Shown piece by piece: positions 43,161-54,374 of a DNA stretch of 64,000 nucleotides. The stretch is taken from positions 289,887,918 to 289,951,917 of the forward strand of contig NC_056523.1 in the NCBI RefSeq assembly GCF_019175285.1, in the 5' to 3' direction. The notes beneath the pieces were generated by a model. It made no database searches and had not been told where the DNA came from. It worked only from the letters and a program-made list of their open reading frames with translations. The position numbers and the translations under genes are program-made. Every line of letters begins with the position of its first letter. The first letter of the stretch is position 1. The DNA is from Sceloporus undulatus. Taxonomy: Eukaryota; Chordata; Lepidosauria; Squamata; Phrynosomatidae.

Positions 43161-43485
43161 GAATGTAAGACTTGCCCAAGGCCATCCAGTAGGTTTCCAT
43201 TGTGGACTAGGGATTCAAACCCTGGTCTCTTGGAGTCCATCAGACGGGGGGAAATTGGGGAAGAAAAAAACATACACCTGGCAGTTTCCCATGAATTGTT
43301 TGTTGCTGGAGCATACCTGGGTCTTCATGGGTTAAGTCCTGGATAAGCGTGATGTGTTTGAAAATTTTCAGCGTGAATATGCAACTTTGCTGGGAGTATG
43401 CCTTTCACTCCCACCTTCCCCCTTCACCCCGTCTGATAACCTGCTTAGTCCAACATTCAAACCATTACATCACTCGGACTCTCTC
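43161..43485 (-). mobile_element. CORE/MIR-like SINE, antisense, interrupted
   Basis: Has 'gacttgcccaaggccatcca' and 'gggattcaaaccctggtctc' (antisense B box) up to 43239, then resumes after an insertion with 'tagtccaacattcaaaccat' at 43446. The two parts would be contiguous in an intact SINE such as the one at 62785. Confidence 0.7.
43240..43436. mobile_element. Short inverted-repeat element inserted in a SINE
   Basis: Starts tcagacggggggaa and ends ttcaccccgtctga, inverted ends of about 14 bases. Inside is 'ggataagcgtgatgtg', a word also present in the foldback element at 12132, so the two may be related. About 197 bp, non-coding. No clear target duplication. Confidence 0.6.
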
Positions 43486-43489
43486 AGAC

Positions 43490-44805
43490 AAAAGATATTT
43501 GCTACTAAATAACTCCCATGATTTGAAATATCCTTTTTAAACGACATCCCTTGATCTTATCATTTAGAATGGTACAACAGTACATTTCTGCTAATTTCAT
43601 ACTTAGAAGCAGAATACAGAACAAAGGCATAGCGGGTTTTTATTCAGCTTCCAAAGTAAAGAAAAACATAAGAAAAAACGGGTATAAATACATTTATTAG
43701 GACCACCAAAACATCACAAAAATGTCTTAGCTTTCAGATTCTGCAGAAATCCTCATGAAGTTGAAATGTATAAAAATTTGGAGGATCGGGAAAGAAAAGG
43801 ATTTTTAAAAAAATCTGAATGGATGTTGTGGCCACTAGATCTACAGGTAGATTAGCCTCCAGGGTGGAGAATGCAGACTGATTGTGAGAAGGTATAAATT
43901 TTCACCTACAGTCATTTGCAAAGTCTCATCATCTGAAGACAAAAGGCCTGGCTGAAACTCTAGATCTTGATCAAAGCACTCTTTTAGTACAATCAACAAA
44001 GAAGGGGGTTATAATTCCAAAAAATTACATTAACTATAAAACGACACTTTAACAAACAGTTCACAAATCAACCCTATGTTCATACAGTATTAGACTAGAA
44101 CTGGAAATGATGCTGCTGCATTAGTGAAATAGGTGAGCTCCCAGAAAAATGGGGAAGCAGGTACCTAATGTTGTTGTTTTCTGACAGTTGCAACTGTCTC
44201 CCTTTCCATGTAAAACTCTGTTTATTGACTCAGAAAGCCCCCCCCCATGTTGTTGTTGTGTTAGTGCCAAGAACTGTCTAGATCTCAAATTCTAGATTAG
44301 TTCCTTGTAAAATAAAGGACTCTTCTGGATACAAAACATTTGAGGGGAGGCAAAAATGTGGCAAATTTGTTCACTTTCCTAAAGAGAGAAGGACTTACTG
44401 AAGAAAGTGGGAAAACAGACTGATGAAGTGGTCCTGTTGGTTGTTCTAACTGTTGCAAATGTTCTCAGGATTTATTTTTTTAAAAAAAAAACAAAAACAT
44501 CCACACGACATTCCCCTTTTCATGGAACATCCCGAGGCAATTCCCAGCACAAATAGAAACATTTTTATTCCTATCTAGAGGCTGTTTCTTTTTTATAAAT
44601 TCCAAAATTAATCATAGTGTGTGTGTGTGGGGGGGGACGAAATGCAGTTGTTCAGTTTCAGTTATAAGGCCCCTCACAGTTTGGGAGGGGGAGTCCACTA
44701 GAATGATTAAAAAAATTAATACTATATCTTTTAAAAAGAAGGCATGCCAGGCAGGTCTCCAGAGCCAAAAGTGAGCAAAAACAGAAGAGATTTATGACTG
44801 GTTCA
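43490..44805. other. No gene or repeat recognised
   Basis: AT-rich DNA with A and G homopolymers. No coding similarity. Confidence 0.45.
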
Positions 44806-44815
44806 TTGTCTGCAG

Positions 44816-45096
44816 CAGTGATCCCCAAAGTGGGTGGTTATGCCTCCCTGGGGGCATTGGAAAGCTCCAGGGGGGTGCTGAGGTTGGCACAGAATTGTGG
44901 GGATGAGGGTTGCATGAAATAGTGCACCCACGTTTTGCCTTGGCTAGTGACTTGAGCTAAGCAAAAGGAAGGGAGGCCAGGCACATGCAAGTTCTCCTCC
45001 TTTATCCCTTGCCATGACTAGCTAGTATGGGGGAGTACTAGGGTTATTACCCATGAGGAAAGAGGGCAGTAGCATGAAAAGATTTAGGGACCACTG
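44816..45096. mobile_element. hAT-type MITE
   Basis: Starts cagtgatccccaaagtgggt and ends 'atttagggaccactg', inverted ends of the hAT 'cagtggtcccc' kind. Flanking 8-mers gtctgcag (44808-44815) and gtctatag (45097-45104) agree at six of eight positions, in line with an aged 8-bp target duplication. Non-coding. Confidence 0.7.
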
Positions 45097-45235
45097 GTCT
45101 ATAGCATTACGAATTTGAGTGTTTATTGTCCATTTTGCCTATCCTTCTTCATTCATCCTTCCTCTTCCTGATGGCTCGAGAGGACTGTGTAGACTGAAAA
45201 TACTTTCCTGGGAAATCCCAACCAGTGATATATAG

Positions 45236-45655
45236 TGGGCTCTTGGTATTCTCTGGGGTTTGGTTCCAGGACACATCCACACCCACACCCATGGATACAA
45301 AAATCTGTGGATACTCAAGTCCCATTATGTACAGTGGCATAGTAAAAATGGTGTCCCTTATATAAAATGGCAAAATCGAAGTTTACTTTTTGGAATACAC
45401 ACACACACACACAATGGGCCCTTGGTATCCACTGAGTTTGGGTTCCAGGCCCACCACCACAACCCCATGGATGCCAAAATCCATGGATGCTAAAGTCCCA
45501 TTATATACCATGGCATAGTAAAATGGTATCCCTTGTTTAAAATGTCAAAATCAAGATTTGCCTTTTGGAATTTAGATATTTTTGAATTTTTTTCAAGCTG
45601 TCAGTGGTTGAATCCATGGATAAAGAAACCATGAATATGGAGGGCCAACTGTATA
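45236..45655. mobile_element. Two tandem Tigger-like Tc1/mariner MITEs
   Basis: The first (45236-45400) starts 'gggctcttggtattctctgg' and breaks off after 'ttactttttggaatac'. The second (45413-45655) starts 'gggcccttggtatccactga' and runs on to 'ttgaatccatggata' and the end 'tatggagggccaactg', followed by TA. Both carry 'aaagtcccattata'-like words and 'tggcatagtaaaa'. An (ac)n run separates them. The end word is that of pogo/Tigger MITEs. Confidence 0.7.
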
Positions 45656-45661
45656 TTTATT

Positions 45662-45887
45662 GTGAAGTTGAAGGCTTTAATGGTTGGCATCCATAGTTTT
45701 TTGTGGGTTTTTGGGGCTATGTGGCCATGTTCTAGAAGAGTTTATTCCTAACTTTTCATTTTCATCTGTGGCTGGCATCTTCTTCTCTGAAGATGCCAGC
45801 CACAGATGCAGGCAAAACATCAGGAATAAACCCTTCTAGAACATGGTCACATAACTCCAAAAAAAAAAAAAACCCACAAAAAACTAT
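45662..45887. mobile_element. Palindromic MITE with 11-bp target duplication
   Basis: Both arms carry the same sequence inverted: 'gtgggtttttggggctatgt' faces 'cacataactccaaaaaaa', and 'tctgtggctggcatcttc' faces 'gaagatgccagccacaga' at the centre (about 45782). Flanked by gtatatttatt at 45651-45661 and 45888-45898. It inserted inside a Tigger-like stretch, because Tigger-type words continue on both sides. A half-length relative lies at 57597-57724. Confidence 0.8.
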
Positions 45888-46099
45888 GTATATTTATTAT
45901 TTTCAAGCCATGGATGCTTGAATCCATGGTTACAGAGGGCCAACTGTATGAGGCTTCTGTTGGGAAAGAGCTTGCTTTTTTGCAGTAGTTCAGACAGGCC
46001 CAAAATGAAAAAATCCAAGTGGGGTGTAGTGTGGGGTGTGGCCTAGTAATGTGCCTCCCAACCTTTATTATTTTTTCACCCCTGGCTTAGACTAAAAAA

Positions 46100-46660
46100 A
46101 AGGCTTTGAGCTGTTAGGAATGAATAAGTATGCAGAGAGGGCTGGCATCTTGCCAGTGAGTTGGATTTTCACCACTGTAACTCACTTTTGTAGTTGTCTT
46201 AGAAATCAGAGTTCTTCCGACCACACAAGGACCAACCCCATTGCCCACACCTTATCTTGGTTGCAGTCTCCTCCCTACCCCCACAACACAGTCATTTCCT
46301 GACTGGTGGGAAGGAGTGGTGGTGCCAAACAAATGTCTAACTATTTTTCTATAACTAGATGCACTATAAAAGCATCATCCACAGAGACGTATGCATCCAA
46401 GTATAGGAAGATGGCTGGACATTGATCTTCTTCCCTCCCAGGAAATGACCATGTTGAGTGGGCTGCAGTTAAGAAAAGGTGAGGTGAGGTGAGGAATATG
46501 GGGGTTCGATGACCAGGAGTTTGGCCAAGGTTACACCAAATCTTGTTACATTTATTTTCCACCTTTTATCCAGTAAAAAAGCAAAATAATTTCTTTTTTT
46601 CCATTTTATTGTTTAAAACAACTCTAACATGAGTCACAAGTACATCAAGTTGAGAGAGCA
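46100..46660. other. No gene or repeat recognised
   Basis: Intergenic DNA with a short gaggt repeat at about 46478-46496. Nothing else is seen. Confidence 0.45.
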
Positions 46661-46666
46661 TGAGTG

Positions 46667-46880
46667 TCCAAAACACACTGCAGAAACAATCCAGTTTGAG
46701 ACCTCGTTAACTGCCCTGGCTCAACGCTAGGTAATTCTGGAAACTATTTGTGAGACATTTAGCCTTCTCTGTCAGAGAGCTCTGGTGCCACAACAAACTA
46801 CAGTTCCCAGAATTCCCTAGCGCTGAGCCAAGGCAGTTAAAGTGGTCTTAAACTGGATTATTTCTGCAGTGTGTTTTGGA
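46667..46880. mobile_element. Foldback MITE, copy F4 (best preserved)
   Basis: Starts tccaaaacacactgcagaaa and ends with its complement tttctgcagtgtgttttgga. Arms pair as 'ccctggctcaacgctagg' with 'cctagcgctgagcc'. The right arm has 'aactacagttcccagaattc'. About 214 bp with clean ends. Confidence 0.85.
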
Positions 46881-46989
46881 CCTAAGAGGGGGACAAAAAA
46901 ATTTCTACCATGCATGGAGTGACGTCTCTATGGACAGACATACACAGTTTGGAAGCAGGCAAGAAGAGAAACTTAAGTGCAGTTTAAAG

Positions 46990-47159
46990 CAAAAATATAT
47001 TATCTTTTAATATTATTACTGTTTAATTCTGTTTTAGTACTGGGAATGGGTGGTGGTGGTAGGTCTAGGGTTTGATTTTTTAACTCTATTGCAATTTGTT
47101 GTATTTTATTGTTGTAACCCGCCCGGATTCTTCGTGATTGGGAGGGCTAGAAATAAATC

Positions 47160-47190
<31 letters not shown>

Positions 47191-47210
47191 AATAATAATA
47201 ATCTTTTCTC
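46990..47210 (+). repeat. LINE 3' end with (ATT)n tail
   Basis: 'gttgtaacccgcccggattc', 'gattgggagggctagaaata' and then att/aat units form a sense-strand 3' end of the same type as the antisense copies at 10546 and 32915. The microsatellite tail grew from the LINE tail. Confidence 0.55.
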
Positions 47211-47419
47211 CCCAGTTAATGTCTTTTGCTTCCAGATGGGTTTTTTATATGATAATTCAGACTAATATGGTTGTCTATTTGAATATCAGGTTTAAGTGTT
47301 ATGCATGGAACCTTTGCTTATGCACTAGTTCTTTTTCCTCTCCTGCTTCTTACACTTAGTAATCAATGTCAAGAAAAAGCAACATGGGATATACAGTATA
47401 TGAAATAAAACATGTATGT

Positions 47420-48047
47420 GTGAGTCAGGGTGACTCAGCAGAAGCCAATTGGGAACCACACAGGTGTAAATGGTAATGGAATTAACAAGTCCTGAATGCC
47501 AAGGACAGAGAGGCAAAGTGGATAATTGGACACACCTGACAATTGTTAAGTGGTCAAGGCTGAGATGATGAAATCACTAATTGTAGGATGAACCAAGAGA
47601 ACCAATGAGAATGGTGTACACGCCTACTGGGTGGAAACAGACAACAGTGGGTGGTACCATGCATTGACTATAATAATGACTATGCATCCCAATGTATTTT
47701 GTGGGTTGTAGAGTGGGTAGTAGTAGTGGATAGTGAGGAGTAGAGTATTGTTGTGTTGGATAGTTTTGGAGCTGTATATAGTAGAATAAAGTAGATCTTT
47801 TATTTAAGGCTACTGAGTTGTCTGGTGTCTTGGGTGAAGCTACAAGAGCCAGCTGGATCCTGAAGAAGGGTGAAGACTTCTGTGGAAGCAAGAGTGAGAA
47901 GGCTTGGAGAATTTGTCAGGGTCTTCAGCCTATTCTCTGTAACTCTGCTAAGCTATAACCACTGGCCAAAACTGGTCAGCGTGGTGCACAACCAGGTGGT
48001 GAGTTCGAGCCAGAGGTGAAGAGCTACAACTCCCATCATCCCTGACA
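47420..48047 (+). mobile_element. Possible solo LTR (old virus-like element, weak)
   Basis: A stretch of about 630 bp bounded by 'tgtgagtcaggg' and 'ccctgaca', with a TATA-like 'gctgtatatagtag' and, 16 bases later, an AATAAA signal, the order of signals in a long terminal repeat. No internal region, no partner LTR and no target duplication were found, so this is only a candidate fossil. Confidence 0.3.
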
Positions 48048-48209
48048 ATCAACACTGCTCTAAATGTTTAGAGCAAATTTGTGAAGGGACCCAAGCTGAC
48101 CCAGGCAGGAAATCCATCTGCCACTGGTTTCCATTCTGATACTTGTGATGTTATGGACTTTTCTAGGGGAATTGCTGTTGCATTTATTAGATAAATCATG
48201 GTAAAATAT

Positions 48210-49298
48210 GGGGCCCATTCACACTACAAAAAAATTCAGTTTTCAAACCGATTCAATCACGTGAAGTTCATATTCACCCCGAATCTCACACAAGCGAATC
48301 CGAGGCTTGCACACCCGTTCCGTGGTAAATGGCCCCTAGCGCGGTGTTTTTGAAATTGGCGCAAATACCGTTTCTTTTTAAAAACCCCGGGTCCTGGGAA
48401 TGAGAACTTGGCCTCAATCACGATCGAGGCAAATTGAGGGAGGAGAGGGTGGGCAAAGGTCAAGGCATTTCCTCCCCTCATCGGAGGGGAGGGGGAGGAG
48501 GAAAGAGCCCTGGGAAGAAGGGAGCAAGGGAAGGCATTCTTTAGGAGCCTCTTTTCCCTGCATCCCCTGCCCAAAGCCCTCTGTCGCTGGGCATTCCTTC
48601 CCTTGCAGGAGGAAAAAATTCAGGTCACGAACGGAGCTCACGTCAGGCAACCCCCCCCCCTTTTCAAATTCAAACAATTTTTTTTAGCAAATATGTGCAT
48701 TGTTTGTATTCCAGAGACAGAGAGAGCCGGGCTTGCAGTTTATATCCTTGGATCTCCTTGCTTTCTGCAGAGGGGGAAGCTACAAATGTTGCAAACAATC
48801 AATGTTACATTTTTAACAATTTTTTTGAGCAAATATGCACATTGTTTGTCTTCTTGAGCAGATACAGCAAGGGAAGCAAAGGGAAAGCTAATCTAATGTT
48901 GCTTTTAAAAGCATAAAAAAATGCATGGCAATCCCATCCTTTGCCTGGGACAGGGGCAGATCTGACCCAAAAGCCCACAGGTTTATAAAAAAAGAGAGAG
49001 AGAGAGAGAGAGAGAGGCATCTCTCTCCCTGCTTCAGCCGCTGAAACCCCTGTGCCTGGCTCTTTAAAAAGGGAGGACACTTTCCCCGATGCCCTGCAAA
49101 CGTCACCATGATGATAGCTTGATTGGCAGCGGCCACCTCGCCAGCAGACACAGAATGCATTCGATTTCTAATTTGCAGGTCAAAATGCATTCGATTTCAA
49201 ATTTGTAGTGGGCACTTGCTAACGGAGCGATTCGGGGGAAGGGCATCCGGATCAGCCCAGTTCCTTCCAGGTCTTTTAGGCCAGTATGAATGGGGCCC
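48210..49298 (+). mobile_element. Non-autonomous DNA transposon, family 1, copy C
   Basis: Starts ggggcccattcacactac and ends gccagtatgaatggggccc, good inverted ends. Shares ordered blocks with copy B: 'cacgatcgaggcaaatt', the ggagg block, 'caaatatgtgcattgtttg' (present twice, 48690 and 48832), 'atagcttgattggcagcggc' and 'ttgctaacggagcgattcgg'. A (ag)n run lies at 48992-49016. Non-coding. No TTA duplication here, so the target rule is not certain. Confidence 0.75.
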
Positions 49299-49812
49299 GT
49301 AGTGCATCCAAGGAAGCAGACTGAGCCGAAGAAAGCTCATGCTACAACTTCTTTTACACAGTTAATTTCAAAGGTGCTGCAAGATCTCTTTGTATATGGT
49401 GATGTATGTCATGTACAGACATCATACTCTTTTCGATGGCTCCTTTTGGATATTCCACTGTCTTGATCGATATAATTATAGCCATGTTCCATGCTTTTGA
49501 CCACAGTCTACTCTTTCAACCACTGCTGTTGACTTAGCATGCCCTTTTCACTCACTCAGTTGACTCAGCACCATTAGTGTTCAGTCTTTCATTTGTAAGC
49601 TAAAAAAAATTCTGGGTTTCACTTTTCAACCATTTCCCTTTTCTGACAGTCCTCCAGTCCCTAACCTGTCAGATAAGTGGAGGCTTTGTGTATACTAGGT
49701 ATAATAGAGGATCTCTTAGGAGGAGGCAACAATATTGAATGTTAGGGTGCCTGGTGATTGGCTGAAAGTCTGAGGGGGTTTTAAAAATGTAGTTGTATAT
49801 AAGACACTGAGG

Positions 49813-50030
49813 GCCTAAATATCCTAAAGGCATCATATCCCATCTGATCTTGGAAACCAACTAGGTTCCTCCCTGGTTAGTACTAGGATGGGAGACTGCC
49901 AATGAATACCAGGTGCTGCAGGCTGTATTTCAGAGAAAAGAGCTGGCAAAACCACCTCTGAGTATTATTTCCCTTAGCAAACCCTATGGGATTCATGAGG
50001 TCACTATAACAGTGATTAGAAGGCACATAT
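49813..50030 (+). mobile_element. 5S rRNA-derived SINE
   Basis: 49813-49926 is clearly a 5S rRNA relative: 'catctgatcttggaaacc', 'cctggttagtactaggatgg' and 'gagactgccaatgaatacca' then 'ggtgctgcaggct' match the internal control region and 3' end of vertebrate 5S rRNA with scattered changes. A tail follows ('gctggcaaaaccacctctga', 'attcatgaggtcactataac') like the tail of the other SINEs in the window. This head-tail layout marks a SINE3-type element, not a working 5S gene. Confidence 0.85.
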
Positions 50031-50034
50031 ATTC

Positions 50035-51980
50035 AGATGCACATATGACAGTCATCAGTGTGAGAGCAGAGTCTGCCAATATCAGGAATTAGCAAGAGCA
50101 ATTAGAGATGTTAGGTGAGTTAGAGTCAGGAAAATACATTAGCGTCAGGGTCAGAGTTAATCAGGATATGAGTGAGAGAGGTGGTTGTCAAAGTCAGGAA
50201 TAGGAGTAAGAGATGTCAGTTAGAGTGTCATTTAGGATTTAGATGTTTTACAATTGGCTCTCCTCTTCTGTGGGCTTTCCATCCATGGATTGGAGCATCC
50301 GCGGATGGTCCTGCCCCATTCTCCCCAATGGCAGGCAGCATGTGTACACAGCCATGCCAATGCAGTCATGTGCACGTCACACTACCATTGGAAACAACAG
50401 GAGTTGAGGTCCCATGGATTTTGCTATTCGCAAGGGGGTCTGGCTCAGAACTTCCGTAAGTACAAAGAAACAACTGTACATACATCTTTGATGTTCTGTT
50501 CAATTTCTGTTCAATAAATCATTTTTTGTGTCATACACCGGAACTTCTGAGAACATTACATAAAGAACGCTGGAAACGCTTGAGTTCATGTTTTCTGACA
50601 TAGCATCTGTTAAGCCAGTGAGGTGGTGTCCATGGGCAGAACAGATGAATCAAGTCTTGCATAGGAACCATGAGGTCATCTAAAAAGTCCCCACAATTGT
50701 TCCCATAGCAGTGGGACAGGAGGAGGTTCTTACATTGGTGACAGAAATGGGAATAAGGGAATAACCCTTACATTGCCATATGGAAACTCTTTGCTATAAG
50801 CCAAGGTCTGAGCAGAAGACTACCATGGTCCTAAAAATTAGTAGTATGCTTTCCCCAAACCCTCAGCAACTACTTTCTGTACCTTTTCAAAGCATAACAT
50901 TCTCAGAAAACACATTTTTGAAAAAGGTTTGCCTTATTATCTTCATTTGTGAAGATGTTACTAACATCCACATCTCTTGAAGAAAACTCAGAACATCAAC
51001 AAATGCACCAGGGACTTATAAGCAAACCTATATTTTGGATGCAAATTATGTATTAGAAATGCTGCCTTTCATCTCCTCATTCCATCTTTTGCTTGTTCCA
51101 CTTTCTGATCCAAGCAATTTTTATACACTTTTATAGATACTGTCATCTTTATAGATTTTACCAAACCCAAACAGGAGTGTTATATTTCCTTTTCCGTGTA
51201 TTTAGTTTTTCTCTTTGCCTTATCTTTAATGTTCCCTTTATTCTAACATCAAAGAAAATAACTACACAGAATGCTACAGGCATGTTCTCTCCTGACCCCG
51301 ACCGATCTAGCATATTGTTTTGTGAGCAAAAGCTTCTACAGCTTCATTGCACATTCTTGGAAGACGGTATGAATATCCCCATTTATTTCACTTACACTGA
51401 AGCTTTTAAGATCTGCATGGTTTAATGAAAATTTCCCATTAGCCTTGAGTTAGGTGGCAACAAACATCACGGTCAATGGGTAACTCAGATGAAGGAATAA
51501 TCACACATCTTATTTATGCTTCATATTTTATGTCCAAATGCACATTAAATTTTTTTGACAGTGGAAGCCATGGTCAGATTTCATTCTGAATGGATGGCAT
51601 GCGGAAGAACTGGCCAGCAATGTGAGCACAAGCCAACTCAACCCAGGAATTTCTGTGATTGAAGAAACATAAGGTTGAAGACATTTTCTGAATCCCAGTA
51701 AGAACCAGCTCCATTTACACGGCTTGCTGAGAAATTTAAGAGAGAAGTGAAAGGGGGAGGGTGGAGGAGGAAGAAACCAGTGGCATATTCTCTCCCGATG
51801 AGCTAAATTTCTTTGTATATTTTAAAGTGACACACAAGACGTTCAGTTAGCATGAGTCACAAGCCTATTTATTAAAAGGATTTATATGCTTTTCTTCCAC
51901 CAAAAGGTTCTCAGAGGAGCTAGATACTTGCCATGCGGCAACTCGAGAACCTTGTAAGTGGTGTTCAGATGAGGAGTAAA
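50035..51980. other. No gene recognised
   Basis: Intergenic. A 'ctcctcttctgtgggctttc' and 'catccatggattggagcatc' patch at 50255-50310 resembles Tigger-type words. Nothing coding is seen. Confidence 0.45.
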
Positions 51981-51984
51981 TTTT

Positions 51985-52395
51985 AGGCTTTTGTCATTAT
52001 TTGCTGTCATGCTAACTTTGTTTTATGATGACCCTATGAATTAAATACCTCCAAAAGCCCTGCTCCTAAACTGTTTGCTCAAGTCTTGCAAACTTAAGGC
52101 TGTGGCTTCCTTTATTTGAACCAGTTGACCTGTAATGCAGTTTTTAATTTTTTTTCTAGTAGCCACTGTGCATTATAGTCTTTTTCCAGTGTGTCACATC
52201 TTCTTATATGTCCGAAGTACAACAGTCTCAAATAATCTTGGCTTCTAAGGAGAGTTCAGGCTGGATTTCCTCTAGGGCCTATTCATTTCTCTTTTTAGCA
52301 TTCTATCATCATATTTCAAATGTGTCAATTTTCTTCTTGTCAGCTTTCCTTACTGTTTAGCTTTCATAGCTATACATAGAAATCAGGTGGCATGC
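51985..52395 (-). mobile_element. RTE/BovB-clade LINE fragment, antisense
   Basis: The minus strand keeps broken similarity to the C-terminal part of RTE/BovB-type reverse transcriptase: a SYES-TV-KADKK-like stretch, then KIDTFEI, MLKR, and later LEAKI and VVLRTYKKM words, in the known order (WTVKKAD, IDSFEMWCWRR, SLEAKM, YFGHIMRR in better copies, recalled). It is degraded and has several interruptions. BovB-type elements are abundant in squamates. Confidence 0.6.
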
Positions 52396-52399
52396 AACC

Positions 52400-53735
52400 A
52401 AAGATTTAGGACATCAGGATTCAGAGTGTGGGAGCAACACCCAGGCCTTATGCTGGGGTGGTGAATATTTGCACATACAGATGTTTTAGACTTTGAACTT
52501 GCAGAAGCACCAGCCAGCAGGGGCATCGCCAAGGTACTGTGGAAACTATACGTCAAAACATCTGGAGGATCAAAGGTCTTCCATGTTTACTTAACTGCAA
52601 AGAAAAGTATTCATTAAATTAATGTCTTCACAGGCAAAATCATACTCCCATCAAATTTATTTTGACATTTACAATTATTATTCACAGCATCCAGGTACAA
52701 CCATGAATATATCTAATATTTAACAAATGCTGTCTAACAGCAACAAATTTTCACCATAAAAGCTTTTTTCTGAAACTGATGTTTTATTTTCAGTTCAAGG
52801 GGGGGGAGCCTATTACATACAGAAAAGCAGCAATATTTATTTCAAAGTTGCCAGTTTGTCACCATTTCTGCAGAACAGTCCTCAACTGTCTTTACACAAG
52901 AAATACCTTTTACCAACTCCCGGGCAGCTCTACGCAAGAGCCACCTAGAACATTTGTGGATCAGTTTCTTTAAACTGTGTTAAAATGTGATCGATGAATC
53001 CTGGTCTGTGCCCTGTTGCATTCTGTTCTTTTGGAGGTTCTTAGAATGCACCTTCTATGTGGAGATTCTCCATAAAACGTGGAGATTTCAAGCATAGGGG
53101 ATATAGAATTATTTTTGGACGGTTAACCTAAGAAGCTTTACAAAATGGGTCTCATATATGTAAACTGCAACACTCTGCAATGCAAAATAGGTGCAGGTCT
53201 GAATATCTTCCAGTATTTGTTTTGAATGAGTCACTGGAAACAGAGATTCAGCCCTTTTGTTCCAATGTGTACCAACCAAGTGTCTGTGTGCCTCCCCTTT
53301 GTGTTGACTGGGAGGTCTGGAGTTCAATGATATAAAATAGAAGAAAAATGCTGCTTTTTGGCATCATTTTGCAACTTTCTGCACGGGTTAATGTTGTGTT
53401 AACGCTCAATTAGCCTGACGTCATCTGAAAACAATCCCACTTTTGCGGGATATCTCCCAATTTAAACCCTACTTATCCACGGGATTTGGCCATTTCCCTC
53501 CCATGTGATAAGGTGCTTAGTACAGCATCTAAGTCTGCATCTAACACAATTCAAGGACTGGTATGTTCAGTCAACACTAGATTTCAAAACTTAAATTTTT
53601 CTGGTAATCTGTACTATTTACCTAACAAGCAATTAACTGGGATTGGGATTTTCTTCTCACAAATTTACTCTTTCAACAAATCAGTCTGTAATGTGAATGT
53701 AAAACATACATTGACCTGAATAATATTTCATTCAC
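52400..53735. other. No gene or repeat recognised
   Basis: Intergenic DNA with short unrelated open frames only. Confidence 0.45.
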
Positions 53736-54120
53736 AGTACAATTTATTTTATTTGCTGATATAATTTTGATACTGCCCTTCAATGTAAAATTACAAGAGC
53801 AGTTTATACACTTTTTAAAAAATACAGAATTATAAAAAGACAATAAAATAACAGGCAATCCTAGAAACAACAGAGTAAAAGAGGCAATAAAAGAATGAAG
53901 TGAAACTATTCCTCTGAAGGCAAAAGACTATGAAAACAAATATGCTTTAGTCTGGTGTTGAAAGTAATAATAAATAATAAATAAATTTTTTATTTCTATC
54001 CCGCTTTTTGCCAGGCAATCAAAGTGGCGTATAACAAGTTAAAATGCATCCATATATACATAATGCCCCCCTTAAAACAAGATTAAACAGTATAAGATTA
54101 AAACTGCATATTAAAATCTG
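53736..54120 (-). repeat. Two LINE-3'-type repeats side by side
   Basis: First: 'atttattttatttgctgata', 'ttttgatactgcccttcaat'. Second, from about 53965: 'ttatttctatcccgcttttt' and 'aaagtggcgtataacaagtt', then A-rich sequence. Both are in the same orientation and belong to the type at 10546 and 32915. Confidence 0.5.
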
Positions 54121-54239
54121 ACTAATCCAAATGATAATCATCATGGGCAGAGTTCAATAGATGGGAAGTCTTATTCATGGCCGAGTATTTTATTCCGGGA
54201 AGACCTGCCGGAAGAGATCCATCTTAATGAAAATACACA

Positions 54240-54370
54240 CCAAATGAGCCACCCTGGGTTTGCCTTTGCCTTCCTGTGATGTTGAGGAAGTGTGACCTGC
54301 CCATGTTCACCCTATGGGTATCTATAACCAAGGGGAACATTCAAACTTTGGTCTCCATGCTGGCTTTTGG
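54240..54370 (-). mobile_element. CORE/MIR-like SINE, antisense, degraded
   Basis: 'tttgcctttgccttcctgtg', 'gaagtgtgacctgcccatg' and 'attcaaactttggtctccat' match in order the antisense SINE at 62785-63000. Confidence 0.6.
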
Positions 54371-54374
54371 CTAC

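Noticed and set aside
49813-49926. Working 5S rRNA gene
   Set aside because: Too many changes in the 5' third and a SINE tail in place of a T-run terminator.
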